This document shows positions 55,981-64,000 of a stretch of DNA of 64,000 bases, in pieces (the first letter of the stretch is position 1; each line of letters opens with the position of its first letter). This DNA is from Massilia sp. W12 (GTDB lineage Bacteria; Pseudomonadota; Gammaproteobacteria; Burkholderiales; Burkholderiaceae_D). The position numbers were made by a program, and so were the translations under genes. The notes under the pieces were generated by a model that ran no database searches, was not told the origin of the DNA, and saw only the letters and a program-made list of their open reading frames with translations. The stretch is from the NCBI RefSeq assembly GCF_037300705.1, contig NZ_CP147776.1, forward strand, positions 3,286,001 through 3,350,000. Reading direction: 5' to 3'.

Positions 55981-57699
55981 TTATTTTTTCTGCTCCGCCG
56001 GCCAAACCCGCTGGCCGCCGACCCAGGTTTGCAAGACCTTGATCTGTTGCAGTTGCTGCGGCGGGGTTTGGAAGATGTCTTGTTCCAATACGATGAAGTC
56101 GGCCCATTTGCCCGGCTCCAGGCTGCCGGCTTCTTTTTCCTGGTGGGCGGCGTAGGCCGCATTCAGGGTGAAGCAGGCCAGCGCTTCTTTGAGCGAAAGC
56201 GCAGCCTCGGGGTACCAGCCGCCGCGCGGCTGGCCTTTATCGTCGCTGCGGGTGATGGCGGCTTGCAAGCCGGCCAGGGGGTGCGGCGCTTCGACCGGAA
56301 AATCCGAGCCGCAGGCCAGATGTGCGCCGGCGGCCTGCAGGCGGCGCCAGGCATACGCGCCTTCAATGCGCGCCGGGCCGACTCTGGCTTCGGCCATATT
56401 CATGTCCGACACCGCATGCACCGGCTGGATTGAGGCCAGCACGCCCAATTCGGCAAAACGCGGAATGTCTTGCAGCGCAATCACTTGCGCATGCTCAATG
56501 CGCGGGCGCAGTGCGCGCCACTGCGGTTGCTGACGCAGCAGGGCGGCGAAGGCGTCCAGCGCCTGGCGGTTGGCGGCGTCGCCAATCGCATGCACATTCA
56601 CCTGATAGCCGCGCGCCATGGCCTTGGCGATTTGCGCGCGCAAGGCGCTGTCGGCGCTGAATAATAAGCCGCTGGCTTGCGGCGCATCGGCATACGGGGC
56701 CAGCAATGCCGCCCCCCGGCTGCCCAACGCGCCATCGGCAAACAGTTTGACGGCGGCCAGCGAATAATATGGCGTGCGCCAGGGTTGCGCATCGCGCTGC
56801 AATAAGGCGTCAAAACGCGCATCCACGCCGCGCCACATGCCATAGACGCGCAAACTCAGGCGTCCTTGGGCGGCGTATTCGCGCAACAGCTTGTCTTGCG
56901 CCGGGCCGATGCCGGCGTCATGCATGCCGGTCATGCCGAGTTGCGCCAGCATGGGCAGGGCGGCATCCAGCGCTGCGCGCAAGCCGGCTTCATTTTCTGT
57001 TGGCAAAACCGGCTTGATCAAGTCCATGGCGCGGTCGATCAAGATCCCGCTTGGCTCGCCATTCGCCAGTTTTTCTATGCGTCCGCCTTGCGGGTCGGGG
57101 GTGTCGCGGGTAATGCCGGCCAGGGCCAGGGCGCGCCGGTTGACCCAGGCCGCATGGCCGTCCACCCGCACCAGAAAAGCCGGCTGGGCGCAGGCCGCTT
57201 GCAATTCGTCGGCGTCGGGGAAGCGTCCCAGTTTCCAATTCGCCTGATTCCAGCCGCCACCCAGCAACCATGGGGTGGGCAGCTTGGCGCAGGTGTGGCG
57301 AATGCGCGCCAGCGCGCTGTGCAGATCTGGGGTGTCGCGCAAGGAGAGTTCGCCGGCTTGTTCGCCCAGCGCAAACAAATGGCCGTGCGCATCAATCAGG
57401 CCGGGCAATACGGTGCGTCCCTGCAGATCGAGTTTTTCATATGCGCGGGTGCCCAGGGCGGCGCGCACCTGGGCGCTGGCGCCGGTGGCCAGAATCCGGC
57501 CCTGTTCATCAATTGCGATGGCCTCAAATTGGCGCAATTGCTGGCGCGCGCCATCTTGCACAATCGTGTAACCATTCGCGTTTTCCAGCAGGCGCGCCGG
57601 GGCTGCGCCGGCGGCATGGCAAAGCAGGCTGGCGGGCAGAATCAGCGCCGCCAGCGCACGCCGCGCCGGTATGGCGGCGGCAAAAAAAGAAGCAAACAT
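55981..57699 (-). CDS. Exported YtcJ-like amidohydrolase
   Basis: 572 residues from the ATG at 57699, which has GGAG five bases upstream; the frame extends further but without a ribosome site. A signal peptide (RRALAALILPASLLCHAAGA) is followed by the composite beta domain and a metal-dependent TIM barrel: LPGLIDAHGHLFALG (HxH), KLFADGALGSRGAALL, NVHAIGDAANRQ, PRIEHAQVI and CGSDFPVEAPHPLAGLQAA. These are the YtcJ/LAF3-type amidohydrolase 3 marks. Natural substrates are not known for the family; aryl amides or N-acyl compounds are possible. It is divergent from a GntR-type regulator, 89 bases apart. Confidence 0.88.
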   Translation of the reverse strand: MFASFFAAAIPARRALAALILPASLLCHAAGAAPARLLENANGYTIVQDGARQQLRQFEAIAIDEQGRILATGASAQVRAALGTRAYEKLDLQGRTVLPGLIDAHGHLFALGEQAGELSLRDTPDLHSALARIRHTCAKLPTPWLLGGGWNQANWKLGRFPDADELQAACAQPAFLVRVDGHAAWVNRRALALAGITRDTPDPQGGRIEKLANGEPSGILIDRAMDLIKPVLPTENEAGLRAALDAALPMLAQLGMTGMHDAGIGPAQDKLLREYAAQGRLSLRVYGMWRGVDARFDALLQRDAQPWRTPYYSLAAVKLFADGALGSRGAALLAPYADAPQASGLLFSADSALRAQIAKAMARGYQVNVHAIGDAANRQALDAFAALLRQQPQWRALRPRIEHAQVIALQDIPRFAELGVLASIQPVHAVSDMNMAEARVGPARIEGAYAWRRLQAAGAHLACGSDFPVEAPHPLAGLQAAITRSDDKGQPRGGWYPEAALSLKEALACFTLNAAYAAHQEKEAGSLEPGKWADFIVLEQDIFQTPPQQLQQIKVLQTWVGGQRVWPAEQKK

Positions 57700-57788
57700 G
57701 CTCACTCCACAGAAAAGGGCAGCCAGGGTTGGCAATGCTACAATCCGCATCAGGCCGGCTTGGGCTGGCGTAAGCGGAGGGTTGAGGT

Positions 57789-58514
57789 TTGGACGAAGTG
57801 GCGCAAAGTGTACCTGCTTTTCAGCGGATTAAAGAATTTCTGCTGCATGAAATCCAACAGGGCCGCTGGCAGGCTGGCGATTTGATTCCCTCGGAAACTG
57901 CGCTGACGCGCCAGTTTGGCGTGGCGCGCATGACGGTCAACCGCGCCGTGCGTGAACTGACGAATGAACAGGTGCTGGTGCGCAAGCAGGGTTTGGGCAC
58001 CTATGTGGCGCAACCGAAATATCAGGCCACGCTGCTGGAGATCAAGAGTATTGCGGATGAGATACGCATGCGCGGCCATGCGCACAGCAGCGCCCTGCTC
58101 TGTCTGGATGCCTGCGAAGCCAGTTTGAAGTTGGCGCGCGAATTTGCGCTGGGCAGTGGCGCGCCGCTGTTTCATTCACGCATTGTGCATATGGAAAACG
58201 GCTTGCCGATTCAAGTTGAGGAACGCTGGGTGAATCCGGCTTTGGCGCCGGATTATTTGCAGCAGGATTTCAGCCACAGCACGCCGAATGAATATTTAAT
58301 GCGGGTCGCGCCGCTGCAGGCGGCGCATTACAGAATTGAAGCCATGATGCCGCCGGCGGAGGTGGCGCAATGGCTGCAGATGCCGGCCAGCGAACCTTGC
58401 CTGGTGTTGCACCGGCAAACCCTGGCTTTGGGACAGGTGGCTTCCATCGCCACCATGTGGCATCCGGCTTCACGCTACCAGTTCGCCGGCAGCGTCGGGC
58501 CGGGAATATCCTGA
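57789..58514 (+). CDS. GntR/HutC-family transcriptional regulator
   Basis: 241 residues using TTG at 57789 with GGAGGG seven bases upstream; a GTG three codons later is the alternative. N-terminal winged helix (IPSETALTRQFGVARMTVNRAV, about 33-56) and UTRA effector domain (about 85-235) with NPALAPDYLQQDF, TPNEYLMRVAPL and WHPASRYQFAG, all very like histidine-utilisation repressor HutC. No hut genes are nearby; the divergent neighbour is the exported amidohydrolase, which it may control. No clear HutC-type operator was seen in the 89-base gap. Confidence 0.87.
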   Translation: MDEVAQSVPAFQRIKEFLLHEIQQGRWQAGDLIPSETALTRQFGVARMTVNRAVRELTNEQVLVRKQGLGTYVAQPKYQATLLEIKSIADEIRMRGHAHSSALLCLDACEASLKLAREFALGSGAPLFHSRIVHMENGLPIQVEERWVNPALAPDYLQQDFSHSTPNEYLMRVAPLQAAHYRIEAMMPPAEVAQWLQMPASEPCLVLHRQTLALGQVASIATMWHPASRYQFAGSVGPGIS

Positions 58515-58515
58515 T

Positions 58516-58932
58516 CTATTCAATGTCTTTTAACATGTCCTGCAATTGCGCGAGCGAGACCGGCTTTTCCACCGGGCCAAGCACGCGCAATTGGTGAAAG
58601 CGGCCCATCAGTTTGGCCGAGTGCAATACATGCGCCTGTTGGCCTGAAATCAGCAGCACCACGCCGTCATAATGCATATCCGCCAAGCCCTGCATGACTT
58701 GAAAGCCATCAAGTGAGCCGGGCATATGCAAATCGCACAGAATCAAACCCGGTTGCGGGCGCATGGTGTGCAGCAGATTTAATACTTCACGCCCGCCGTG
58801 ACAGGTTTGCGGCTCGGTAAAGCCGGCCTCTTTTAACAAATCGACAAAATATTCTCTGAAGAATGCATCGTCATCCACCACCAGAGCACGGGTCTGCCGC
58901 AGCGATGTTTGGTCTTTCTCTTGCAAATCCAT
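58516..58932 (-). CDS. Single-domain response regulator (1)
   Basis: 138 residues from the ATG at 58932; another ATG lies two codons upstream and neither has a strong ribosome site. A receiver domain alone: acidic pair in VVDDDAFFREYF, phospho-acceptor in LILCDLHMP, conserved Lys in GPVEKPVS. No output domain, so it signals by protein contact like CheY or as a phosphorelay step. Converges with the GntR-type gene (one base between stops). No histidine kinase is in the window. Confidence 0.88.
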   Translation of the reverse strand: MDLQEKDQTSLRQTRALVVDDDAFFREYFVDLLKEAGFTEPQTCHGGREVLNLLHTMRPQPGLILCDLHMPGSLDGFQVMQGLADMHYDGVVLLISGQQAHVLHSAKLMGRFHQLRVLGPVEKPVSLAQLQDMLKDIE

Positions 58933-59052
58933 ATACATTCCAGTCAAAACAAAGGTGGCTGCACGGCGCATGCACAGCCACAAACCGCTTGCTTATTTTC
59001 AACCCGCCCCCTTGCATGCCCTGTGATGCAGGCGGCTTGCGTATTTTTACTT

Positions 59053-59421
59053 TCATTCATCAGCAGCGCTTACGCGCCGGCTCAATACTTCTTCAACTTT
59101 TTGCTGCAGTTTTTGCGCCGGAAAAGGTTTGTGCAGACAGACATCGACCAAATTTTCAGCCAAGCGCAAATATTCCTGATTAGATGAGATGGCGATGATG
59201 CGCAGCCCCTGCTTTTGACGCGCCAGGAAGATGCCCTCGATTCCCTCATGTCCCGGCATAATCAAATCGGTCACCAAAACCTGCGCCTGCTGCGCCTGTA
59301 ACACATTCAAGATGCCACGGCTGTTGGCTGCCACATGCACCTGATGTCCGGCCAGCCGCAAGGCGCTTGCATACAATTCGCACAAATCACTGTCATCTTC
59401 CAACAAGACCACGCTCGCCAT
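59053..59421 (-). CDS. Single-domain response regulator (2)
   Basis: 122 residues; GGAG lies seven bases before the ATG at 59421. Receiver marks: VVLLEDDSDLCELY, VLVTDLIMPGHEG (phospho-Asp), AISSN, CLHKPFPAQKL (Lys). It follows the third receiver gene by 10 bases, so they are in one operon; 120 bases separate it from the first receiver gene. Confidence 0.9.
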   Translation of the reverse strand: MASVVLLEDDSDLCELYASALRLAGHQVHVAANSRGILNVLQAQQAQVLVTDLIMPGHEGIEGIFLARQKQGLRIIAISSNQEYLRLAENLVDVCLHKPFPAQKLQQKVEEVLSRRVSAADE

Positions 59422-59431
59422 GCGCCATCTC

Positions 59432-59830
59432 CTAACTGGTGGCGAGGGAATGCAACAAAGCCACCCTGTCGATCGGTTTTTCATATGCGCCCAACACCGT
59501 CAAGCCGTGCGCGCGCGCCAGTTTCTCCGCCGCCCGCATCACGCCTGCGCCCACGCCGGAATGCAATACCACGTTTCCAGCATAGCCAAGCCGCGCCAGC
59601 TTGTCCAAAAATTCAATCCCATCCATATCCGGCATGCGCAAATCACACACCAGCAAGGCTCGCGGCCAGCGCAAGATGTCGCACAAGGCGTCTTTGGCGT
59701 TACTGAAACAATGCACATGTTGCGCGCCCAGATCGCGCATCATTTCTTCCATCACTGACAACATGAAGCTGTCATCATCCAGCAGCACCACATGTTCAAT
59801 CCGTTCGCGCATCACCTGTTCGCTCTCCAT
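59432..59830 (-). CDS. Single-domain response regulator (3)
   Basis: 132 residues; GGAGG precedes the ATG at 59830. Receiver marks: VVLLDDDSFMLSVMEEMM, LLVCDLRMPDMDG, LHSG and AYEKPIDR. It is the first gene of the three-receiver group. The three proteins differ well beyond a recent duplication. The 133-base gap upstream holds an inverted repeat (CTGTC/GACAG around 59909-59925) of unknown use. Confidence 0.9.
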   Translation of the reverse strand: MESEQVMRERIEHVVLLDDDSFMLSVMEEMMRDLGAQHVHCFSNAKDALCDILRWPRALLVCDLRMPDMDGIEFLDKLARLGYAGNVVLHSGVGAGVMRAAEKLARAHGLTVLGAYEKPIDRVALLHSLATS

Positions 59831-59963
59831 ACCACCTCCACTGACGCAGCCAGCTGTTGACCTTGAGTCTATTGTACGAGTGGACTGTAAGCGCCCTCAC
59901 CTGTCAGGTTCGACAGTGGCGTCCGGTAAAATTTCTGCAACAAAAGATTGCCATGCGGCAAGC

Positions 59964-62285
59964 TCAAAATTCCTTCGCCACATAGACCTGCCGGCTGAAG
60001 GCATCGGAAAACGGGCGCGGCATGATGTCCGGTTGCAAGGGGGCCTGGGCTGAGGGGTCCAGATCAAAGCTGCGCTCCAGCACGCCGCAGTGCAGGCGCA
60101 AGCCGCTTTCCAGCTCAAATTGCAGATGCAAACCCTGTTCGCCAAAGCCATGTGCGAGCCAGATCCAGGGGCCATCTTCAAATTTATCCATGCGCCGCCC
60201 TTCCACATGCACCGCCAGTAAGCGCCCTTTACATTGCAATTTCAATTGCGCATCTGCGCGTGCGGGACGGATCTTGAGTTCTATCGCGCGCACCGCGCCG
60301 CGCCTTTGCAAGATGCGGTCGGACAGGACTTCAATTTGCGGCGGGGCCAGGCGGCCAGGGGCGGGATGCAGCCACAGCAAGCTGCGCTCATCGCCCAATA
60401 CCGGCAAGGGACGCAGGCGCGCCTGCTGCGGGAAGAAAAAGCGGGTGTAATGATCGGGTTGCGGATCGCGTGAAAACCACCAGCTTTCTTCGTTTTCGGC
60501 GTCATACAACCAGGCCAGATGGCTGGGACGCGGATAGTGCGGGCTGTATTGCGGCGTCAGCAGACCGGCGGCGCCGCAGGCCAGGAACAGGGCGGCGCTG
60601 AGCGCTGCGGTGAGCGGCCAGGGTTTGCCGGAGACTGGCGGGCGGATTGCCGCCAGCCAGGGGGCAAACAATGCCAGCAATAAAGCCAGCAGCAAGGCGC
60701 AGACCCAGGCCATGGCGGGGGTCAGGGCTTGCGCCACCAGCCGCCATAAGGGCGCATGCAGGCATAGCGCCAGAATCAGCAAGCCGCTCCACAGGCAAGC
60801 CGCCGGGGCCGGGCGGCGCCAGTACGCCATGCTTTGCAAGAGTCCGCCCAGCAAGGCTAGCGCCAGCGGCCCCAACAGGAGATAACTCATGCCCGGGGCC
60901 CGCCATAAACTGAGTCCGAGTAAGAACAGCCACAGCAGCGCTGCGCCAAGCCGCCATTCGTGCAAGGAAAACAGGCGCAAGCAGCCTTGCAGCATGGCGG
61001 CGCAGACTGTCAGCGCGGCCAATTGCATGGCCAGCAGATGCCAGAGTTGCTGCGGCATGCCGCCATGTGCGGAAATGCGGTAGTCGCCATCCATCCACAA
61101 CTGCAAGCGCCATAGCAGCCAGGCGCTGCCGGCCGCCAGTCCCAGCCATACAAGCTGCACGGGCAAGCTGGCCAGGGTTTTCCACAATCGCAGATGTTGC
61201 TCCCGGCGTGCGCTGCGCACCTGCCACAGCAACAGCCCGGCGCACACGAAAAAGGGCAGCCAGGATGGCGGGTAGTACGCCATGCCCCAGACCGGCAGAT
61301 GAAAATACACCAGCTCGCCGCCATGGCTTTGCTGCTTTTCCTGCTGACCGAAGGCGCGCACTGCCGCCAGCATGCTTTGCCCGAGTTGTTGCAAGGTGGC
61401 GGGATCAATGTTTTGCAGCGTATCGGTGCGGCTGTGGTAGCGCGTGTGGTCTTCGATGGCGGCAAAGTTCAGGCCGGCCACGCCCTGGTTCTTGAATACG
61501 GAAAAATCGGTGTAATTCGGCATCAGCCGATAGACTTCATAAAACAGGGAATTGGCCTGGATTTGCGGCAGGGCTTGCGCCAGGGTGCGGATCTGCGGCG
61601 CGCTGCCGGACTGGGTTTCAAACATCAACAGCGGGCCGCCGGCGCCGCGCATTTCAAAATTCAACACCAGGCCCACCGCATCGCGCGCCGGATGTTCTGA
61701 GGCGAATAATTGGGCGCCCAGCATGCCCGCCTCTTCGCCATCGGAAAACAGTACGATCAGGTCGTGTAACAGCGGCGGCTCCTGGCGCAGCTGGCGCAAG
61801 GTTTCCAAAACCGCCGCCACCGCCATGCCATTATCCGCCGCGCCGGGGGCATGCGGGGCCGTGTCGTAATGCGCCATCAGCAGCACGGCTTTGCCGCCGG
61901 GACGGCTGCCGGGAATCCGGCTGATGATGTTTTTCACGCGCCCGCTGCTCCAGGCCGAATGGCCCACGCCTTCTTGCACCTCTACCGCCATGCCCAGGTC
62001 TTGCAGAGATTTGATCAGATATTCGCGCACCCGGCCATGTTCTGCGCTGCCGATTGGATGCGGCGCGCGCGCAATCTGTTCCAGACTGGCTTGGGCGCGT
62101 TGCACATCAAACACGCCTGGCCCGGGCGGGGTCGGATCGAAGTGTGGGGTCAGCGCCGCCAGCAAGGCGGCGCAACATATGGCCGTCAGGCTGAGCAAGA
62201 TCATGGCCAGCGGCCAGGAGACAACACTGTCTGCGTCCCCGGGGACGGTATCTGCGGATGATGGCGTGGGTTTGAATTCAGACAT
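59964..62285 (-). CDS. Membrane-bound M28-family peptidase
   Basis: 773 residues from the ATG at 62285. One membrane helix near residue 30 (WPLAMILLSLTAICCAALLA) is followed by an M28 aminopeptidase domain (about 85-320) with metal ligands in LMAHYDTAPH, GAADNGM, SDGEEAGMLG and the later IEDHTRYHSRTD. About eight more helices occupy 330-590, then a C-terminal soluble beta-rich domain of about 170 residues. The layout resembles the ER Fxna/ERMP1-type and bacterial multi-pass M28 proteins. The peptidase domain should face the periplasm. No strong ribosome site. Substrate unknown. Confidence 0.87.
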   Translation of the reverse strand: MSEFKPTPSSADTVPGDADSVVSWPLAMILLSLTAICCAALLAALTPHFDPTPPGPGVFDVQRAQASLEQIARAPHPIGSAEHGRVREYLIKSLQDLGMAVEVQEGVGHSAWSSGRVKNIISRIPGSRPGGKAVLLMAHYDTAPHAPGAADNGMAVAAVLETLRQLRQEPPLLHDLIVLFSDGEEAGMLGAQLFASEHPARDAVGLVLNFEMRGAGGPLLMFETQSGSAPQIRTLAQALPQIQANSLFYEVYRLMPNYTDFSVFKNQGVAGLNFAAIEDHTRYHSRTDTLQNIDPATLQQLGQSMLAAVRAFGQQEKQQSHGGELVYFHLPVWGMAYYPPSWLPFFVCAGLLLWQVRSARREQHLRLWKTLASLPVQLVWLGLAAGSAWLLWRLQLWMDGDYRISAHGGMPQQLWHLLAMQLAALTVCAAMLQGCLRLFSLHEWRLGAALLWLFLLGLSLWRAPGMSYLLLGPLALALLGGLLQSMAYWRRPAPAACLWSGLLILALCLHAPLWRLVAQALTPAMAWVCALLLALLLALFAPWLAAIRPPVSGKPWPLTAALSAALFLACGAAGLLTPQYSPHYPRPSHLAWLYDAENEESWWFSRDPQPDHYTRFFFPQQARLRPLPVLGDERSLLWLHPAPGRLAPPQIEVLSDRILQRRGAVRAIELKIRPARADAQLKLQCKGRLLAVHVEGRRMDKFEDGPWIWLAHGFGEQGLHLQFELESGLRLHCGVLERSFDLDPSAQAPLQPDIMPRPFSDAFSRQVYVAKEF

Positions 62286-62502
62286 GGCAGGCGCGCAATA
62301 GTGTGAGCACATTGTGCGCGATGGCGTGCAGCGATGCAAGCCGCGCAGACGTGAGAATCAGGCGATCCGGACTTGCGGCGCGACATGCGCAAGGCTCATC
62401 CCGGCCCGGGTCTGCGCAATTATGGTTGATGCAGCAGCGCTGTTGCGCGCTGCCGGCAAGAGCCTGTGTCAGGTTGCGGCGCGCGGCGTTGTGTTAGCGC
62501 GC

Positions 62503-63255
62503 TCAGGCTGCGCCCTCGCCTTTGCGCGGGCCAAGGCCATACACCAGCATCGCCACCACGGTCAAACACCAGACCACCAGGGCGCCGGAAGGCAGATCGA
62601 ATTGCACGGAGAGCAAAAGGCCGAGCAGATAACCGAGCGCGCCGGTGAGATAGGCCAGCGGCAAACGCAGCCCCTCGCGATAGTGGCGCACCGCCAGACT
62701 CGGCACGATCAGGCTGGTAAACACCAGATACACGCCAACCAGCTGCACCGAAGCGGTGACGGCCAGGGCGAACAAGAGGTAAAAGCCGAGCGTGCCCAAT
62801 TTTTCACGCCAGCATTTCAGCAGCAGCACGATGATGGCGCTGCCGATCGCCGGCAAAATCAATTGCGAGGGACGCACCCATAAAATCTGGCCGGCTAATA
62901 AATCTTGAATATGTTCGCCGCCATGCGGGTTTTTGGAGACCAGCAACAAGCCGGCGGTGGCGGCCAGAATAAACATGACGCCGATCTGCGCTTCCTGCAC
63001 GTCTGGCCAGCGTTTTTCGGTCCAGGTCAGCAAAAAAGCGCCGCCGATGGCCGCGCTGGCGGCGGCGGCTTGCACCATATAGCCTTGCAAATCGAGCAAG
63101 CCGGCGATGATCACGCCCAGTGCGGCGATTTGTGCAATCGCCAGATCAATAAAGACAATGCCACGGCGCAAGACCTGGGCGCCGAGCGGGACATGTGTGC
63201 ACAATACCAATAAACCGGCCAACAAAGCCCACCCGATAATTCCCAAGTCCTGCAT
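62503..63255 (-). CDS. znuB: Zinc/manganese ABC transporter permease
   Basis: 250 residues with seven to eight membrane helices of the ABC-3 family: RRGIVFIDLAIAQIAALGV, KNPHGGEHIQDLLAGQILW and VFTSLIVPSLAVRHY. It lies 10 bases after the binding-protein gene, so they share an operon. The ATPase gene is not between them and must be outside the window or elsewhere. Confidence 0.88.
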   Translation of the reverse strand: MQDLGIIGWALLAGLLVLCTHVPLGAQVLRRGIVFIDLAIAQIAALGVIIAGLLDLQGYMVQAAAASAAIGGAFLLTWTEKRWPDVQEAQIGVMFILAATAGLLLVSKNPHGGEHIQDLLAGQILWVRPSQLILPAIGSAIIVLLLKCWREKLGTLGFYLLFALAVTASVQLVGVYLVFTSLIVPSLAVRHYREGLRLPLAYLTGALGYLLGLLLSVQFDLPSGALVVWCLTVVAMLVYGLGPRKGEGAA

Positions 63256-63265
63256 CCATCACCCC

Positions 63266-64000
63266 TTATTTGGCGGCGTCCAATAAACGCTGCACCGTCA
63301 CATCAAAAAATGCAAACAAGTCTTTCGCCTTGTCTTCACCGCCCACGGTGAATGGCAGCACCACCGGCTTGATCGCGCTGCGTTCGGCTAACCATTGTGA
63401 GGCGCGGCCATCCTGATACACCGCGCGCAACACCATTTTAACCGGCTGCTTTTGCAATTGCTGTTGCAAACCGGCCAAATGCGCTGCCGAAGGCTCCACG
63501 CCCGGTTTGGGTTCGAGCGTGGCGACCGATTTCATGCCCAGCCAGTGCAAGAGGTAGCTCATGTTTTTATGATGCTCCACCACCGCCACGCCTTTCAAGG
63601 GGGCGGCCTGCTGCTCCCATTTTTGCATGGATTGTTGCCAGCGCGCGCTGAAATCTTTATAGCGGCTCTGGTAATACGCAGCGTTGGCGGGATCCACTTC
63701 GGCTAAGCGTTGCGCCAAGGCTTGGGCGATTTTGGCGATATTGCGCGGGTCCTGCTGGATATGCGGATTGCCGGCGCCGTGCACGTCGCCATCAGCGCGG
63801 TCTAAGCGCGCCGGCACATCCAGCGCGGTGACATAGGCGCCGGCCAGGAAGTGTCCCGGCGCACCGGGGTTGAGCTTGGCGTTGCCGGCCTGCTGCAGCA
63901 GAACCGGCAGCCAGCCGACTTCCAGATCCATGCCGGTGCACACCAGCAAATCAGCGGAGCGGGTGCGTGCGATCAGGCTGGGACGGGCTTCGATTTTGTG
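63266..64000 (-). CDS. znuA: Zinc ABC transporter substrate-binding protein, N-terminus beyond window
   Basis: The frame stays open to the right edge; 244 C-terminal residues are visible, starting HKIEARPSLIARTRSADLLV. Cluster A-1 metal-binding protein marks: that first His, GNPHIQQDP (His), EHHKNMSYLLHWLG (His) and FTVGGEDKAKDLFAFFD at the end. No His-rich loop is seen in the visible part. It captures Zn2+ or Mn2+ in the periplasm and delivers it to the permease encoded next. An internal ATG at 63949 is not the real start. Confidence 0.87.
   Translation of the reverse strand, partial: HKIEARPSLIARTRSADLLVCTGMDLEVGWLPVLLQQAGNAKLNPGAPGHFLAGAYVTALDVPARLDRADGDVHGAGNPHIQQDPRNIAKIAQALAQRLAEVDPANAAYYQSRYKDFSARWQQSMQKWEQQAAPLKGVAVVEHHKNMSYLLHWLGMKSVATLEPKPGVEPSAAHLAGLQQQLQKQPVKMVLRAVYQDGRASQWLAERSAIKPVVLPFTVGGEDKAKDLFAFFDVTVQRLLDAAK

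Overview
The window looks like a chromosomal segment of a betaproteobacterium of the order Burkholderiales, most likely Oxalobacteraceae (Massilia, Duganella or Janthinobacterium type). This is inferred from the exosortase-B exopolysaccharide locus, the accA/tilS and alkA-like/cysS order, the run of exported TPR protein, L,D-transpeptidase, two cyclophilins and lpxH, and generally GC-rich coding DNA. No rRNA, tRNA or CRISPR array was recognised.

Region 1 (1-22.4 kb, all minus strand) is one large exopolysaccharide locus of the eps/XrtB type. In transcription order it holds a CAAX-protease-like membrane protein, epsL (outer membrane), epsB (priming glycosyl-phosphate transferase), epsD, epsE (export channel), epsF (chain length), epsG (tyrosine-kinase-like), xrtB, epsI, a Wzy-like polymerase or ligase, a Wzx-like flippase, glycosyltransferases, a hexapeptide acyltransferase, an exported glycoside hydrolase, a heparinase/alginate-lyase-like protein, an AlgD-type GDP-mannose dehydrogenase and a further glycosyltransferase cut by the window edge. 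Together these would prime, build, flip, polymerise, export and trim a polymer that probably contains a GDP-mannose-derived uronic acid.

Region 2 (22.7-31.2 kb, minus) is a tight five-gene operon resembling the aerobic 2-aminobenzoyl-CoA (anthranilate) pathway: ligase, two-domain flavoprotein monooxygenase/reductase, enoyl-CoA hydratase, acyl-CoA dehydrogenase and RidA. Upstream of it lies a complete bacterial lipoxygenase with all expected iron ligands.

Region 3 (31.2-42.5 kb) is housekeeping: tilS, accA, a DNA glycosylase and cysS on the minus strand, then a plus-strand run of TPR/NTF2 protein, L,D-transpeptidase, exported and cytoplasmic cyclophilins, lpxH and an MsbA-related ABC exporter.

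Region 4 (42.6-46.5 kb) is a visibly AT-richer accessory island. It carries a translationally coupled four-gene run that ends in a YafO-family toxin preceded by a 56-residue candidate antitoxin, two orphan proteins, and a PIN-toxin/antitoxin pair.

Region 5 (46.5-52 kb) is glucose uptake: glk divergent from a four-gene sugar ABC transporter, with a pair of operator-like inverted repeats between them.

Region 6 (52-55.6 kb) is the most unusual object in the window: a single 1218-residue protein fusing an apparently intact GT4 glycosyltransferase, a STAND-type P-loop NTPase and a C-terminal helical/TPR-like region encoded by clearly AT-richer DNA. A cluster of REP-like repeats lies just upstream.

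Region 7 (56-64 kb) holds an exported YtcJ-like amidohydrolase divergent from a HutC-type GntR regulator, three single-domain response regulators, a membrane-anchored M28 peptidase, and the znuB/znuA part of a zinc ABC transporter, cut by the right edge.
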